The notes below the pieces were generated by a model, which saw only the letters and a list, made by a program, of their open reading frames with translations, ran no database searches and had not been told where the DNA came from. 13,771 nt of DNA. Origin: an uncultured Mailhella sp. (lineage in GTDB: Bacteria > Desulfobacterota > Desulfovibrionia > Desulfovibrionales > Desulfovibrionaceae). Positions 7,336 to 13,771 of the stretch are shown here, one piece after another. A program made the position numbers and the translations under genes. The stretch lies in the NCBI RefSeq assembly GCF_905187505.1, contig NZ_CAJJIC010000057.1, positions 1 through 13,771 of the forward strand, given 5' to 3'. Positions within the stretch are counted from its first letter, which is position 1, and each line of letters starts with the position of its first letter.

Positions 7336-7374
7336 AAAAAAACGGGGGGCTCTCCCGAAACAGGAAGAGCCCCC
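7336..7374 (-). terminator. Intrinsic terminator of the CRP/FNR-family regulator gene
   Basis: A 9-bp GC-rich stem (7345-7353 with 7366-7374) has a 12-base loop. Read on the minus strand it is followed by CG and a run of seven U. It begins 23 bases past the regulator's stop. It separates the regulator from the flavoprotein operon, which therefore needs its own promoter downstream. Confidence 0.9.
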
Positions 7375-7396
7375 GGACGTCGCTGAAAAATTTTAT

Positions 7397-8113
7397 TCAC
7401 GATATTTCCGCAAGTTCTCTCAATTGCCGAGGGTCAAGAATCTCCAGCTCCCGTCTGGTGAACCGACCTACCACCCCCATTGTGCGCAAGCGGCACAAGA
7501 TGCGCGTCAGCGTCGTGCGATGCATTCCCAGAAGAAGCGCCAGCTCCTGCTGGGTCATGCCCGGAGCGAACACTGCGCGACCTCCGTTTCTCTCGGAGAG
7601 CTCGCCGATGATGCGGCAGACCTGCGCCACGGAATTGGTGAGCGAAGTCTCGGCCAGCCGCTGGGAGTGGATGACCATGTGCACGCACAGGGAATGAACG
7701 AGATTGATCATCAGATCAGGATGAGCGGCGGCAAAGCTCTCGTCCGACAGAAGCGCGGCATCGAACAGTGCGACCACGGCATCCTGCGTGCAGGTGACCA
7801 GCGTATTGTCCTCGTCTCCCACGATGACGGAAGGAACGTTCATGAGCGTTTCCGGCCCGGCATACAGAATGGTGCGTTCCTCCCCGCTGCGGCTCACATA
7901 CGACAGACGTATCCTGCCGGAAACGACGTAGTAGAAGCACGGCCTGCCGTCATGCCGGGAAAGCCCCGTGCGTATGTCCATGCTCTGCCCCTTGCGGATG
8001 GCTTTCCGCTCCGCAAGATGCAGCACCTTTTTCCACGGCGCGTTGAGCCTGCCTACCGTGGAGCCCTTCATCAGCACGACATGGGGAGCGCCCGCACGTT
8101 GTGACGCTGCCAT
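7397..8113 (-). CDS. CRP/FNR-family transcriptional regulator
   Basis: A DNA-binding regulator of 238 residues, the usual length for the family. An N-terminal cyclic-nucleotide-like beta-barrel occupies about 25-125 (VVSGRIRLSYVSRSGEERTI near 63-82). A long dimerisation helix spans about 130-170. A winged helix-turn-helix follows, MTQQELALLLGMHRTTLTRI at 186-205. In the recognition helix the Glu conserved in CRP and FNR is Thr (T200), while the flanking Arg residues are kept. It may therefore read a site other than TGTGA or TTGAT. The N-terminal cysteine cluster of FNR is absent, and the cAMP-site GE motif is not recognisable. The start at 8113 has an AGGGGG six bases upstream. An upstream in-frame ATG would add 44 low-complexity, Arg/Pro/Gly-rich residues. 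Its position just before the flavoprotein-TRAP operon makes it the likely regulator of that operon. The effector is unknown. Confidence 0.88.
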   Translation of the reverse strand: MAASQRAGAPHVVLMKGSTVGRLNAPWKKVLHLAERKAIRKGQSMDIRTGLSRHDGRPCFYYVVSGRIRLSYVSRSGEERTILYAGPETLMNVPSVIVGDEDNTLVTCTQDAVVALFDAALLSDESFAAAHPDLMINLVHSLCVHMVIHSQRLAETSLTNSVAQVCRIIGELSERNGGRAVFAPGMTQQELALLLGMHRTTLTRILCRLRTMGVVGRFTRRELEILDPRQLRELAEIS

Positions 8114-8343
8114 CCTTACCCCCTTTTCCTTCGGTCCCCCTCTTCCGGAACGCCGAAGAGCGCCCGGCCCGCGACGTCGAAAACATCCGCCGCGATCTTC
8201 GCTTCCTGCATCCCGTGCCGGCGGTGCGGCCGGCGCTTTCCGCATCGTTCCGACGCACCGCCTTCTGCGGCCGGGACGTTTGCCGGAAAGCTCCCGGTTC
8301 GTTCAGCGTTGCCGAATCGCACCGAAGGCCGGAATCAAGAGCT
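8114..8343. other. Spacer between alcohol dehydrogenase and regulator genes
   Basis: This 230-base GC-rich stretch should hold the regulator's promoter and the 3' end of the alcohol dehydrogenase transcript. I see no convincing -10/-35 pair and no terminator with a U-run. Two short GC inverted repeats are present (8217-8222 with 8229-8234; 8271-8276 with 8292-8297). Read-through from the dehydrogenase into the regulator is possible. Confidence 0.5.
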
Positions 8344-9522
8344 CTAGCGGGCCATGTGATAAATGTTCACGAGATCTTCCACCCCGAGCGGACGAACCAC
8401 GCCCACGGGGCCGCCTATGCCGCGCCAGCACTTTTCCGCCATCTCGCGCATCTGCTCTTCCGTAGGCGCAACGCCGAGCTCGGAAAGCGACGTAGGCATG
8501 TGAATGGCCCGAAAGAAATTTTCCATGGCTTCAATGCCCTTTTCCGCCATTTCCTCATGCGTGCCCGCGCCGCTCACGCCCATGACCTTGTGCGCAAAGC
8601 GGGCAAAGCGCGCAGCATCGGCCCGATACACGTATCTGGCCCAGCTGCCCCATACGGCGGCAAGTCCTGCGCCGTGGGAAACGTCGAAAAGCCCGCTCAG
8701 CTCATGCTCGATCTTGTGGGAGGCCCAGTCGCCGCCGTCCGTGCCGCAGCCGGTGAGCCCGTTGTGCGACAGCGCGGCCGCCCACATGACTTCAGCGCGA
8801 GCCTCGTAGCAGGACGGATCGTCCCGAAGAAGGAGCGCATTCTTCATCACGGTTCTGAGCAGCGCCTCGGCAATGCCGTCGGTAAGCTCCATGCCCCCCT
8901 CATGATAAAAATACCGTTCCATGGTATGCATGAGAATGTCCACGCAGCCCGAGGCCGTCTGCCATGCAGGCAGCGTCAGCGTGAGTTCGGGATTCATCAC
9001 GGCAAATTTCGGGCGGGAAAGCTCGCTGCTGTAGCCCCGCTTTATCCAGCCCTCCTCACGGGTGATCACGCAGGAAGCGCTCATCTCGCTGCCCGCGGCG
9101 GCAATGGTGAGCACTGCGCCCACGGGAGCACAGGCCGTGGCCTTGCGCTTCTTGTCGAAGAAGTCCCAGACCTCGCCTTCGTTGGCAAGTCCGTAACCTA
9201 TGGCCTTGGCGGAGTCGATGACGCTTCCGCCGCCTACGGCCAGCACGAAGTCCACGCCTTCCTTTCTGCCGAGCTCGATGCCTTCATGAATTTTTGAAAG
9301 ACGAGGATTCGGCACCACGCCGCCGAGCTCCACGAAGTCCACGCCTTTCTTCCGCAAGGAATCCCTTATGAGGGAAAGAAGCCCCGAGCGTTCCGCGCTG
9401 CCCCCTCCGTAATGCAGCAGCGCCCTGCGCCCGCCGCATTCTCTGACAAGCCTGCCGGTTTCCGTTTCCACGCCTCTGCCGAACACGACTCTGGTCGGCG
9501 TATTGAACACAAAGTTCTTCAC
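8344..9522 (-). CDS. Iron-containing alcohol dehydrogenase (butanol dehydrogenase/YqhD type)
   Basis: An NAD(P)H-dependent alcohol dehydrogenase/aldehyde reductase of the group III metal-dependent family, 392 residues, typical length, cytoplasmic. The nucleotide-binding GGGS is at 97-100. The cofactor loop AAAGSEMSAS is at 141-150. Metal ligands by comparison with YqhD are D195 and H199 (VDILMH), H273 (IEHEL) and H283 (VSHGAG). The gene starts with GTG at 9522, supported by AGGAG seven bases upstream. It stands alone after a 0.3 kb spacer behind the lpxA terminator, with the regulator gene 230 bases downstream. The substrate is unknown. Related Fe-ADHs in gut Desulfovibrionaceae reduce sulfoacetaldehyde, but this protein belongs to the butanol dehydrogenase-like branch, so that role is only one possibility. 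Confidence 0.93.
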   Translation of the reverse strand: MKNFVFNTPTRVVFGRGVETETGRLVRECGGRRALLHYGGGSAERSGLLSLIRDSLRKKGVDFVELGGVVPNPRLSKIHEGIELGRKEGVDFVLAVGGGSVIDSAKAIGYGLANEGEVWDFFDKKRKATACAPVGAVLTIAAAGSEMSASCVITREEGWIKRGYSSELSRPKFAVMNPELTLTLPAWQTASGCVDILMHTMERYFYHEGGMELTDGIAEALLRTVMKNALLLRDDPSCYEARAEVMWAAALSHNGLTGCGTDGGDWASHKIEHELSGLFDVSHGAGLAAVWGSWARYVYRADAARFARFAHKVMGVSGAGTHEEMAEKGIEAMENFFRAIHMPTSLSELGVAPTEEQMREMAEKCWRGIGGPVGVVRPLGVEDLVNIYHMAR

Positions 9523-9834
9523 GATGCTCTCCTTTCACTCTGATGCGGCCACTTCGCCGCAACGTCTTTCCCGAAGCCCGGAAACGTATGCCCCGGTACT
9601 TTCCGCGCAGCACGCGGCGGATGTGAACGCCGCTATCCTTCCGTGTCCCGAAAAACAGGAACACGGCAGGCCGGACGCTGACCGGCACGCTCTTCCGCCC
9701 TTCGACGCGTTCACAAAGATCCGTGCCGAAGAATGCTCCGGGGCTTCCTGCGGCCTTCCGTGCGCCGACCGCGCCGGATCCGGAACCGTCGCGAACGTCT
9801 GTCCGTCGCCGATGCCGCTCTCTTTTGGCAGAAG
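9523..9834. other. Non-coding stretch upstream of the alcohol dehydrogenase
   Basis: No supportable gene lies here. The open frames on both strands are GC-driven shadows and one runs through the lpxA terminator. The stretch must hold the dehydrogenase promoter, but no clear -10/-35 pair is visible. The one notable structure is a 9-base inverted repeat of a TGTGA-type half-site, TGTGAACGC at 9622-9630 and its complement at 9707-9715, 76 bases apart. Confidence 0.5.
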
Positions 9835-9871
9835 AATAAAAAAGAGGGCCGTCAAGGAACACGACCCTCTT
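9835..9871 (-). terminator. Intrinsic terminator of the ompH-lpxD-fabZ-lpxA operon
   Basis: The stem pairs 9842-9848 with 9865-9871 (7 bp), then one mismatch and 3 bp (9850-9852 with 9861-9863), closing an 8-base loop. Read on the minus strand it ends in CCCTCTTTTTTATTC. It lies about 58 bases past the lpxA stop. Confidence 0.88.
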
Positions 9872-9928
9872 CTCTTGTAACCGTCAGAAAACGCTTTTAC
9901 CTGCGCGCCTTCGCAAGGCTCGCCGCAA

Positions 9929-10744
9929 TCAGGCAAGATCCATGATCTTCTTGCGATCGTCTCCGGGAAGAATGCCCCGCTTGCTTTCCCGCACGAACTG
10001 GATGAAGCCCATGATTTCCGGCAGATGACCGTATTCGGCCTCGAGCTGCATGAGCGCATCGGGGCGCGGAATGCCGGAATACCACGTCATGCGGTAGGCC
10101 TGCTTGAACGCCGAAAGCAGCTCCATGGAAGCCTTGGCACGACGCAGACCCACGATGTTGGGAGACTGAATGGTGGCCCGGTTGCCCACGGCCAGCATCC
10201 ACGGAGGAAGATCCTGCGCAAGCCCGGACATGCCGCCCACAAAGGCGTGCGTGCCCACACGAACGAACTGATGCACGGCGGAAAGTCCGCCGATGATGGC
10301 GTTGTCGTCCACAAAGCAGTGCCCGGCCAGCGTGGCGTTGTTGGACATGACCACGTTGTTCATCACCGTGCAGTCATGCGCCACGTGCACATAGGCCATG
10401 AGCAGATTGTTGTCGCCCACGCGGGTGATGCCTCCGCCCGACTCCGTGCCGCGGTGCAGCGTGGTGAACTCGCGGATGTTGTTTCTGTTGCCGATGACGA
10501 GCTGACTTTTTTCGCCGTGGAATTTCAGATCCTGCGGTTCCCCGCCCACGGCGGCATAGGAGTAGACATGGTTGTCTTCCCCCATGGTGGTGTAACGCTT
10601 GATGGAGGCAAAGGCGTCGATGCGGGTTCTCGCGCCGATGACCACGTCATCTTCAATGACGGCGCAGGGGCCGATGATGACGTCATCGCCTATCTGAGCC
10701 GAAGGAGAGACAAACGCTGTCGGATGGATCTGAGGTGCTGCCAT
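9929..10744 (-). CDS. lpxA: Acyl-ACP--UDP-N-acetylglucosamine O-acyltransferase (LpxA)
   Basis: LpxA carries out the first step of lipid A synthesis, transferring a 3-hydroxyacyl chain from ACP to the 3-OH of UDP-GlcNAc in the cytoplasm. The 271-residue protein is of normal length. It is built of left-handed beta-helix hexapeptide repeats from IHPTAFVSPSAQIGDD (6-21) to about residue 190, followed by a helical C-terminal domain. The catalytic histidine is H123 in VHVAHDCTV. HRGT (97-100) and GGLSAVHQFVRVGTHAFVGG (152-171) are family blocks. The ATG at 10744 follows the fabZ TGA with a single base between, so the two are translationally coupled, with GGGAG inside the fabZ end as ribosome binding site. 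An upstream ATG inside fabZ is rejected because the extra 23 residues do not belong to the family. It is last in its operon. Confidence 0.97.
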   Translation of the reverse strand: MAAPQIHPTAFVSPSAQIGDDVIIGPCAVIEDDVVIGARTRIDAFASIKRYTTMGEDNHVYSYAAVGGEPQDLKFHGEKSQLVIGNRNNIREFTTLHRGTESGGGITRVGDNNLLMAYVHVAHDCTVMNNVVMSNNATLAGHCFVDDNAIIGGLSAVHQFVRVGTHAFVGGMSGLAQDLPPWMLAVGNRATIQSPNIVGLRRAKASMELLSAFKQAYRMTWYSGIPRPDALMQLEAEYGHLPEIMGFIQFVRESKRGILPGDDRKKIMDLA

Positions 10745-10745
10745 G

Positions 10746-11210
10746 TCAGAACGACTCCCTGGGAAGGACGGATGCGGTAAGTCTGGCTTCGGCAACCACG
10801 TTGCCGTCCACATACGCCTTGGTATCCATCTTCCAGAGCTGCATTCTGTGCGTCAGATTGGTGCATTCCATGACCAGCTTGTCGCCGGGGCGGACGGGCG
10901 AGCGGAAGCGCGCCTTTTCTATGCCGGTGAAAAGATAGATCTGATCGGGATGCTCCTTGAATTCGGGGAAGCTGTGCGCCACGAGAATGACGCCCGTCTG
11001 CGCCATGGCTTCGATCATGAGCACGCCGGGCATGACCGGAACGCCGGGGAAATGCCCCTGGAAGAAGGGTTCGTTGAACGTGAGATTCTTATACGCGCGG
11101 ATGTGATCGCCGGGCACCAGCTCGTCCACGCGATCCACCAGAAGGAAGGGATAGCGATGGGGCAGAATGCTCAGGATCTCCTTGATGCCGAGGGAAATGG
11201 ACTCGCTCAT
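10746..11210 (-). CDS. fabZ: 3-hydroxyacyl-ACP dehydratase FabZ
   Basis: FabZ dehydrates 3-hydroxyacyl-ACP in fatty acid elongation. It competes with LpxA/LpxD for the same substrates, which fits its place in this operon. The protein has 154 residues. It shows the N-terminal LPHRYPFLLVDR (16-27) and the hot-dog helix GHFPGVPVMPGVLMIEAMAQ (52-71), with catalytic H53 and E67. The start at 11210 gives the family's normal N-terminus. The Shine-Dalgarno is modest (AAGG about 10 bases upstream). The open frame extends 50 residues upstream into the intergenic stem-loop, which is not family sequence. Confidence 0.97.
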   Translation of the reverse strand: MSESISLGIKEILSILPHRYPFLLVDRVDELVPGDHIRAYKNLTFNEPFFQGHFPGVPVMPGVLMIEAMAQTGVILVAHSFPEFKEHPDQIYLFTGIEKARFRSPVRPGDKLVMECTNLTHRMQLWKMDTKAYVDGNVVAEARLTASVLPRESF

Positions 11211-11231
11211 GGTGTTATTGCCTTTTAACGG

Positions 11232-11323
11232 TTTATAGTGACGGCGCAAGCCGCACGGCCCCGCGAGATACGTACGAAGCAGCGGGCTCATACCGGCGGC
11301 GGCAACGCGCCGCCGGAGCCGGA
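11232..11323 (-). other. lpxD-fabZ intergenic region with GC-rich stem-loop
   Basis: A perfect 9-bp inverted repeat (11293-11301 with 11308-11316) has a 6-base loop and can be extended by GGCTC/GAGCC (11285-11289, 11316-11320) across a small bulge. No U-run follows, so it is not a classical terminator. A TATAAA sequence on the minus strand (11232-11237) could be the -10 of an internal promoter, but no good -35 is at the right distance. The gap of 113 bases is long for this operon. Confidence 0.4.
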
Positions 11324-12430
11324 TCAACGATGATGCATCATGGACATCCAGCGATTCCACATGGCCACAAGAGAGCGGTCGGTCTTGTCGCTGGCCATGG
11401 GCTTGTGGCCCATTTCCTTTTCCAGCCTGGCCACGCGCTTGAACAGCTCGGGGAGCTTGGGCATGAGCGTGGCGTTGCGCAGATAGGTATTATAGTCCAT
11501 GGTGGGCGAACCGCCGACGACCTGCCCTTCGGAAATGTCCTTGGCAACGCCGGCCTGCGGTCCGATGGTGGAATTGCTGCCGATGTGCAGATGTCCGGAA
11601 ATGCCGGCCTGCCCGGCCATGGTCACGTTGTCGCCCACGTGCGTGGAACCGGAAATGCCCACCTGAGAAACGATGAGGCAGTCCTTGCCGATGTGCACGT
11701 TGTGGCCCACCATGACCAGATTGTCGATGCACGTTCCGTCGCCGACCAGCGTGGAGCTCAGAGCAGCACGGTCCACCGTGGCGTTCGCCCCGATTTCCAC
11801 ATGGTTGCCGAGTTCCACGTGGCCGATCTGCGGAACCTTTCTGATGCCTTCCGCCGTCCGAACGAAGCCGAAGCCCTCGCCGCCGATGACGGCACCGGGC
11901 TGAAGCACGCAGGCTTCTCCGAGCTTCGTTCCAGCCATGAGCACGACACGGGGGTACAGAATGCAGTTTTCCCCGAGCTCACAATCCTCTCCGATGTAGC
12001 AGCCCGGGAAAATGACGCTGCCCCTGCCGATTTTCGTGCGAGGGCCGATATAGCAGAAGGGATAAACGGTGCAATCCTCGCCAAGCTCGGCCTCGGGATG
12101 AATGCAGGCCATGTGGCTTATGCCCGTAAAGCTGCCCTGCGGCTTGACAAAAAGCGTCAGCGCCTGCGCGAACATGGGATAGGGATTGTCCGTCACGAGC
12201 GCACGGGCAACGTCGTTCTCGTGTTCGGGCCGCACGATGACGGCCCCGGCTCTGGTGGTGGACAGCTGTGAAACGTACTTGGGGTTGGCAAGAAAGCTCA
12301 GTTCCGTAGGACCGGCTTCTTCCAGCGTGTTGATCCCGGTGATGACGATGTCGTCTTCAGGATCCTTCAAAGAGAGTTTCACACCGAGCTTGTCCGCAAT
12401 TTCGGAAAGCTTGAACGAAGGATTGGGCAT
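11324..12430 (-). CDS. lpxD: UDP-3-O-(3-hydroxyacyl)glucosamine N-acyltransferase (LpxD)
   Basis: LpxD N-acylates UDP-3-O-acyl-glucosamine, the third step of lipid A synthesis, in the cytoplasm. The protein has 368 residues. The N-terminal uridine-binding domain (about 5-105) includes the typical FLANPKY (46-52). The hexapeptide-repeat beta-helix covers about 106-300 and carries catalytic H243 in MVGHNVHIG. GGEGFGFV (183-190) and GSPTMDYNTYLR (307-318) are family blocks. A C-terminal helix with LPELFKRVARLEKEM ends in a methionine-rich tail of about 25 residues (WNRWMSMMHHR), longer than usual. The ATG at 12430 has AAGGAG six bases upstream. It lies 14 bases after the ompH stop, so it belongs to the same transcript. 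Confidence 0.97.
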   Translation of the reverse strand: MPNPSFKLSEIADKLGVKLSLKDPEDDIVITGINTLEEAGPTELSFLANPKYVSQLSTTRAGAVIVRPEHENDVARALVTDNPYPMFAQALTLFVKPQGSFTGISHMACIHPEAELGEDCTVYPFCYIGPRTKIGRGSVIFPGCYIGEDCELGENCILYPRVVLMAGTKLGEACVLQPGAVIGGEGFGFVRTAEGIRKVPQIGHVELGNHVEIGANATVDRAALSSTLVGDGTCIDNLVMVGHNVHIGKDCLIVSQVGISGSTHVGDNVTMAGQAGISGHLHIGSNSTIGPQAGVAKDISEGQVVGGSPTMDYNTYLRNATLMPKLPELFKRVARLEKEMGHKPMASDKTDRSLVAMWNRWMSMMHHR

Positions 12431-12444
12431 TCCTTGCTCCTTTG

Positions 12445-13002
12445 TTACTTCACGGAGCTGAGATTGAACTTGCCGCCTTTGGACTTCCACACCTTGTTGA
12501 CTTCTTCAATCAGGCCGCTCGTCACGTCGTTGGCCTGAACGTAGAACATGACCACGGACGCGTCGATGATCATGTCATAGCCGTTCTTCTTCGCGTAGTT
12601 CTCGCAAGCCGTGCGCATGACGTCGTTCATCTGAGAATTGATGGCCTGCTGCACGCGGGAAAGACGCTGTGTGTAGGCGGTACCCTTGGTTTCCAGCTCC
12701 TGAGCCTGCTTCTGGATCTTCTGCGCGCGTTCGTTGCGGGCCTTTTCCGAAAGGGCGGCAGCCTGCTTGCGCAGATCCTCAGCCTGCTTGCTGAGGTCTT
12801 CATTCTGCTTTTCAAGCTGCTGGCGTTCCTTGCCGAACATGGAAGTCAGCTGCTTTTCAGCCTCTTTGCCGGGATCGCTCTGGGCGGAAAGACGCAGGGG
12901 GTTGGCCACGCCTATCTTGCCGGCGGCCTGAGCCTGGGACGGCAGAACCACGGCGGAGCAGAAAAAGGCCACAACCAGCGCAATGACAGTGCGACGAAGC
13001 AT
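12445..13002 (-). CDS. ompH: OmpH/Skp family periplasmic chaperone
   Basis: Skp-type proteins hold unfolded outer-membrane proteins in the periplasm on their way to BamA. The 185 residues begin with a Sec signal peptide (MLRRT, a hydrophobic stretch to about 20, cleavage probably after AQA at 25-27). After a short beta segment, IGVANPLRL, comes a long charged coiled coil rich in K, E, Q and A (about 48-125), the Skp tentacle. The C-terminal part has NYAKKNGYDMIIDASVVMFY. The ATG at 13002 has AAGGAG seven bases upstream. An upstream in-frame ATG overlaps the likely promoter and is rejected. In many bacteria bamA precedes ompH-lpxD-fabZ-lpxA. Here a kinase gene takes that place. Confidence 0.94.
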   Translation of the reverse strand: MLRRTVIALVVAFFCSAVVLPSQAQAAGKIGVANPLRLSAQSDPGKEAEKQLTSMFGKERQQLEKQNEDLSKQAEDLRKQAAALSEKARNERAQKIQKQAQELETKGTAYTQRLSRVQQAINSQMNDVMRTACENYAKKNGYDMIIDASVVMFYVQANDVTSGLIEEVNKVWKSKGGKFNLSSVK

Positions 13003-13024
13003 AATTAAACTCCTTAATAAGGAA

Positions 13025-13053
13025 AAATTAGCATAAGCAACATGCCGAAACAA
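13025..13053 (-). promoter_or_regulatory. Probable promoter of the ompH-lpxD-fabZ-lpxA operon
   Basis: Read on the minus strand: -35 TTGTTT (13048-13053), a 17-base spacer, and -10 TAATTT (13025-13030), with an extended -10 TG one base upstream. The ompH start lies 23 bases from the -10. A 6-7 bp hairpin (GTACCC at 13076-13081 with GGGTAC at 13086-13091) lies upstream. It has no U-run, so it is not a clear terminator for the kinase gene. Confidence 0.5.
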
Positions 13054-13109
13054 GCGGCACAGACAACGGTTCAGAGTACCCTTGAGGGTACGAAGGCGTC
13101 AAGAATGAT

Positions 13110-13673
13110 TTAAGCGTACAGGCGGGCGAGCTTTTCCAGGGCGCGACGAGCGCTTTCCGCCGGCGTGACGCCGAACGCTTCCACGCTCAGCGTGGCATAA
13201 CGCCGGTACAGCGTCTCGCGTTCGCGGAAAAGCTCCTCGATGGTCTGCCCGGGAGCGATGGCCAGTCCCCTGTCGGGATTGCGGGCAATGCGCTCAAGTA
13301 CGACCTTCATGGGCACATCGAGATAGACGACGGGCCCGAGCGAGGCCAGATGCTCCATGGTGGAAGGCCGGTACACGACGCTGCCTCCGGTGGCGATCAC
13401 CGTCCGGCACAGACGCAGGGCGCCGACGATTTCGGCCTCGACGTCGATGAACTCATCCTTGCTCATGGCGTCGGCCACGCGCTGCAGGGGCGCGGCAAAA
13501 ACGGCCTCGATGACATGATCTGAATCCACGAAGGCCCAGCCCAGCAATCGGGCCACAAGGCGGCCCACCGTGGTTTTGCCTGCACCCGCCATGCCTATGA
13601 ACGTGATGCAGCCATTTTCGGGAATGGATGGCAGAGACTCGGAGTTCTTCTGCTCGGATGAGGGTTCCGTCAT
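13110..13673 (-). CDS. Shikimate kinase family P-loop kinase (AroK/AroL-like; possibly a homoserine kinase)
   Basis: A small cytoplasmic kinase, 187 residues, of the shikimate kinase fold. The Walker A loop is GMAGAGKTT (27-35). VDSD (49-52) matches the family's DxD, which binds Mg and substrate. ATGGSVV (94-100) is the glycine loop. DRGL (134-137) and RETLYRRYA (152-160) correspond to the lid and the C-terminal arginine block. Two substrate-pocket features differ from E. coli AroK. The FRxxE motif reads FIDVE (75-79), so the shikimate-binding Arg58 is isoleucine (I76), and the GGG loop is GGS. Shikimate is therefore doubtful as the substrate. From memory, a shikimate-kinase-like homoserine kinase has been reported in Desulfovibrio, and this would fit. 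The ATG at 13673 has AAGGAC upstream. The first 20 residues are a polar extension. Confidence 0.85.
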   Translation of the reverse strand: MTEPSSEQKNSESLPSIPENGCITFIGMAGAGKTTVGRLVARLLGWAFVDSDHVIEAVFAAPLQRVADAMSKDEFIDVEAEIVGALRLCRTVIATGGSVVYRPSTMEHLASLGPVVYLDVPMKVVLERIARNPDRGLAIAPGQTIEELFRERETLYRRYATLSVEAFGVTPAESARRALEKLARLYA

Positions 13674-13732
13674 AGATGTCCTTCCGGGCGAAAGCCGTTT
13701 TTTTCGCGCAATGCAGCGCTGTTTTCAACTTG

Positions 13733-13771
13733 GCTATACGCCGCGCGCGGAAGGATTGCAAATGCAATCCT
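13733..13771 (-). promoter_or_regulatory. Candidate promoter with overlapping palindromic operator upstream of the kinase gene
   Basis: A perfect inverted repeat with 9-base arms (AGGATTGCA at 13752-13760, TGCAATCCT at 13763-13771) and a 2-base centre lies at the window edge. Its TTGCAA (13756-13761) sits 17 bases from TATAGC on the minus strand (13733-13738), so it could be the -35 of a weak promoter 60 bases before the kinase start. A palindrome over the -35 would suit a repressor. The repeat may also belong to a gene beyond the window. Confidence 0.4.

Noticed and set aside
8116..8322. Minus-strand open frame of 68 codons ending just before the regulator start, a possible leader peptide
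   Set aside because: Its stop overlaps the regulator's ribosome binding region, which is suggestive, but there is no Shine-Dalgarno, the composition is Arg/Gly-rich and no family is recognisable.
9535..10059. Minus-strand open frame of 174 codons over the lpxA end and the spacer
   Set aside because: It overlaps lpxA in another frame and runs straight through the lpxA intrinsic terminator.
11330..12271. Plus-strand open frame (313 codons) opposite lpxD
   Set aside because: It mirrors the hexapeptide repeat of lpxD, which gives periodic antisense frames, and no start signal is convincing.

Overview
The window looks like a chromosomal segment of a GC-rich, Gram-negative, anaerobic member of the Desulfovibrionaceae (Desulfovibrio/Bilophila/Mailhella type). 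This placement is inferred from a lipid A operon, an AprA-like flavoprotein, an iron-sulfur oxidoreductase, a TRAP transporter and a shikimate-kinase-like protein with an altered pocket. No sequence search was possible. Apart from the 3' end of smpB at the left edge, every gene lies on the minus strand, so the text below follows transcription from right to left.

Right end (13.77-9.83 kb): a P-loop kinase of the shikimate kinase family stands behind a possible promoter/operator at the window edge. After it comes the envelope operon ompH(skp)-lpxD-fabZ-lpxA, with a plausible promoter before ompH and a clear intrinsic terminator after lpxA. LpxA and LpxD carry out two acylation steps of lipid A synthesis. 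FabZ supplies 3-hydroxyacyl-ACP turnover, and OmpH/Skp chaperones outer-membrane proteins.

Middle (9.83-7.16 kb): a 0.3 kb non-coding stretch, an iron-dependent alcohol dehydrogenase with a GTG start, a CRP/FNR-family regulator, a strong terminator for that regulator, and then a promoter region holding A/T-rich TGCA-type repeats.

Left (7.16-0.53 kb): a four-gene operon. It encodes a cytoplasmic AprA/fumarate-reductase-type FAD protein, a GltD-like FAD/NAD(P)H oxidoreductase fused to a C-terminal 2[4Fe-4S] ferredoxin domain, a periplasmic TRAP binding protein (DctP), and a fused DctQM membrane protein. The simplest reading is that the TRAP system imports an organic anion. The ferredoxin-tailed oxidoreductase would then pass electrons between NAD(P)H and the flavoprotein, which reduces or oxidises the imported compound. 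The neighbouring CRP-type protein is a candidate regulator and the alcohol dehydrogenase a possible accessory enzyme. The substrate cannot be read from the sequence. This cassette is the most likely place for undescribed biology in the window.

Left edge: the operon converges on smpB. Between them are an 18-bp perfect-stem terminator for smpB and a second GC-rich hairpin that may serve both directions. I saw no tRNA, rRNA, insertion sequence, CRISPR array or phage gene.
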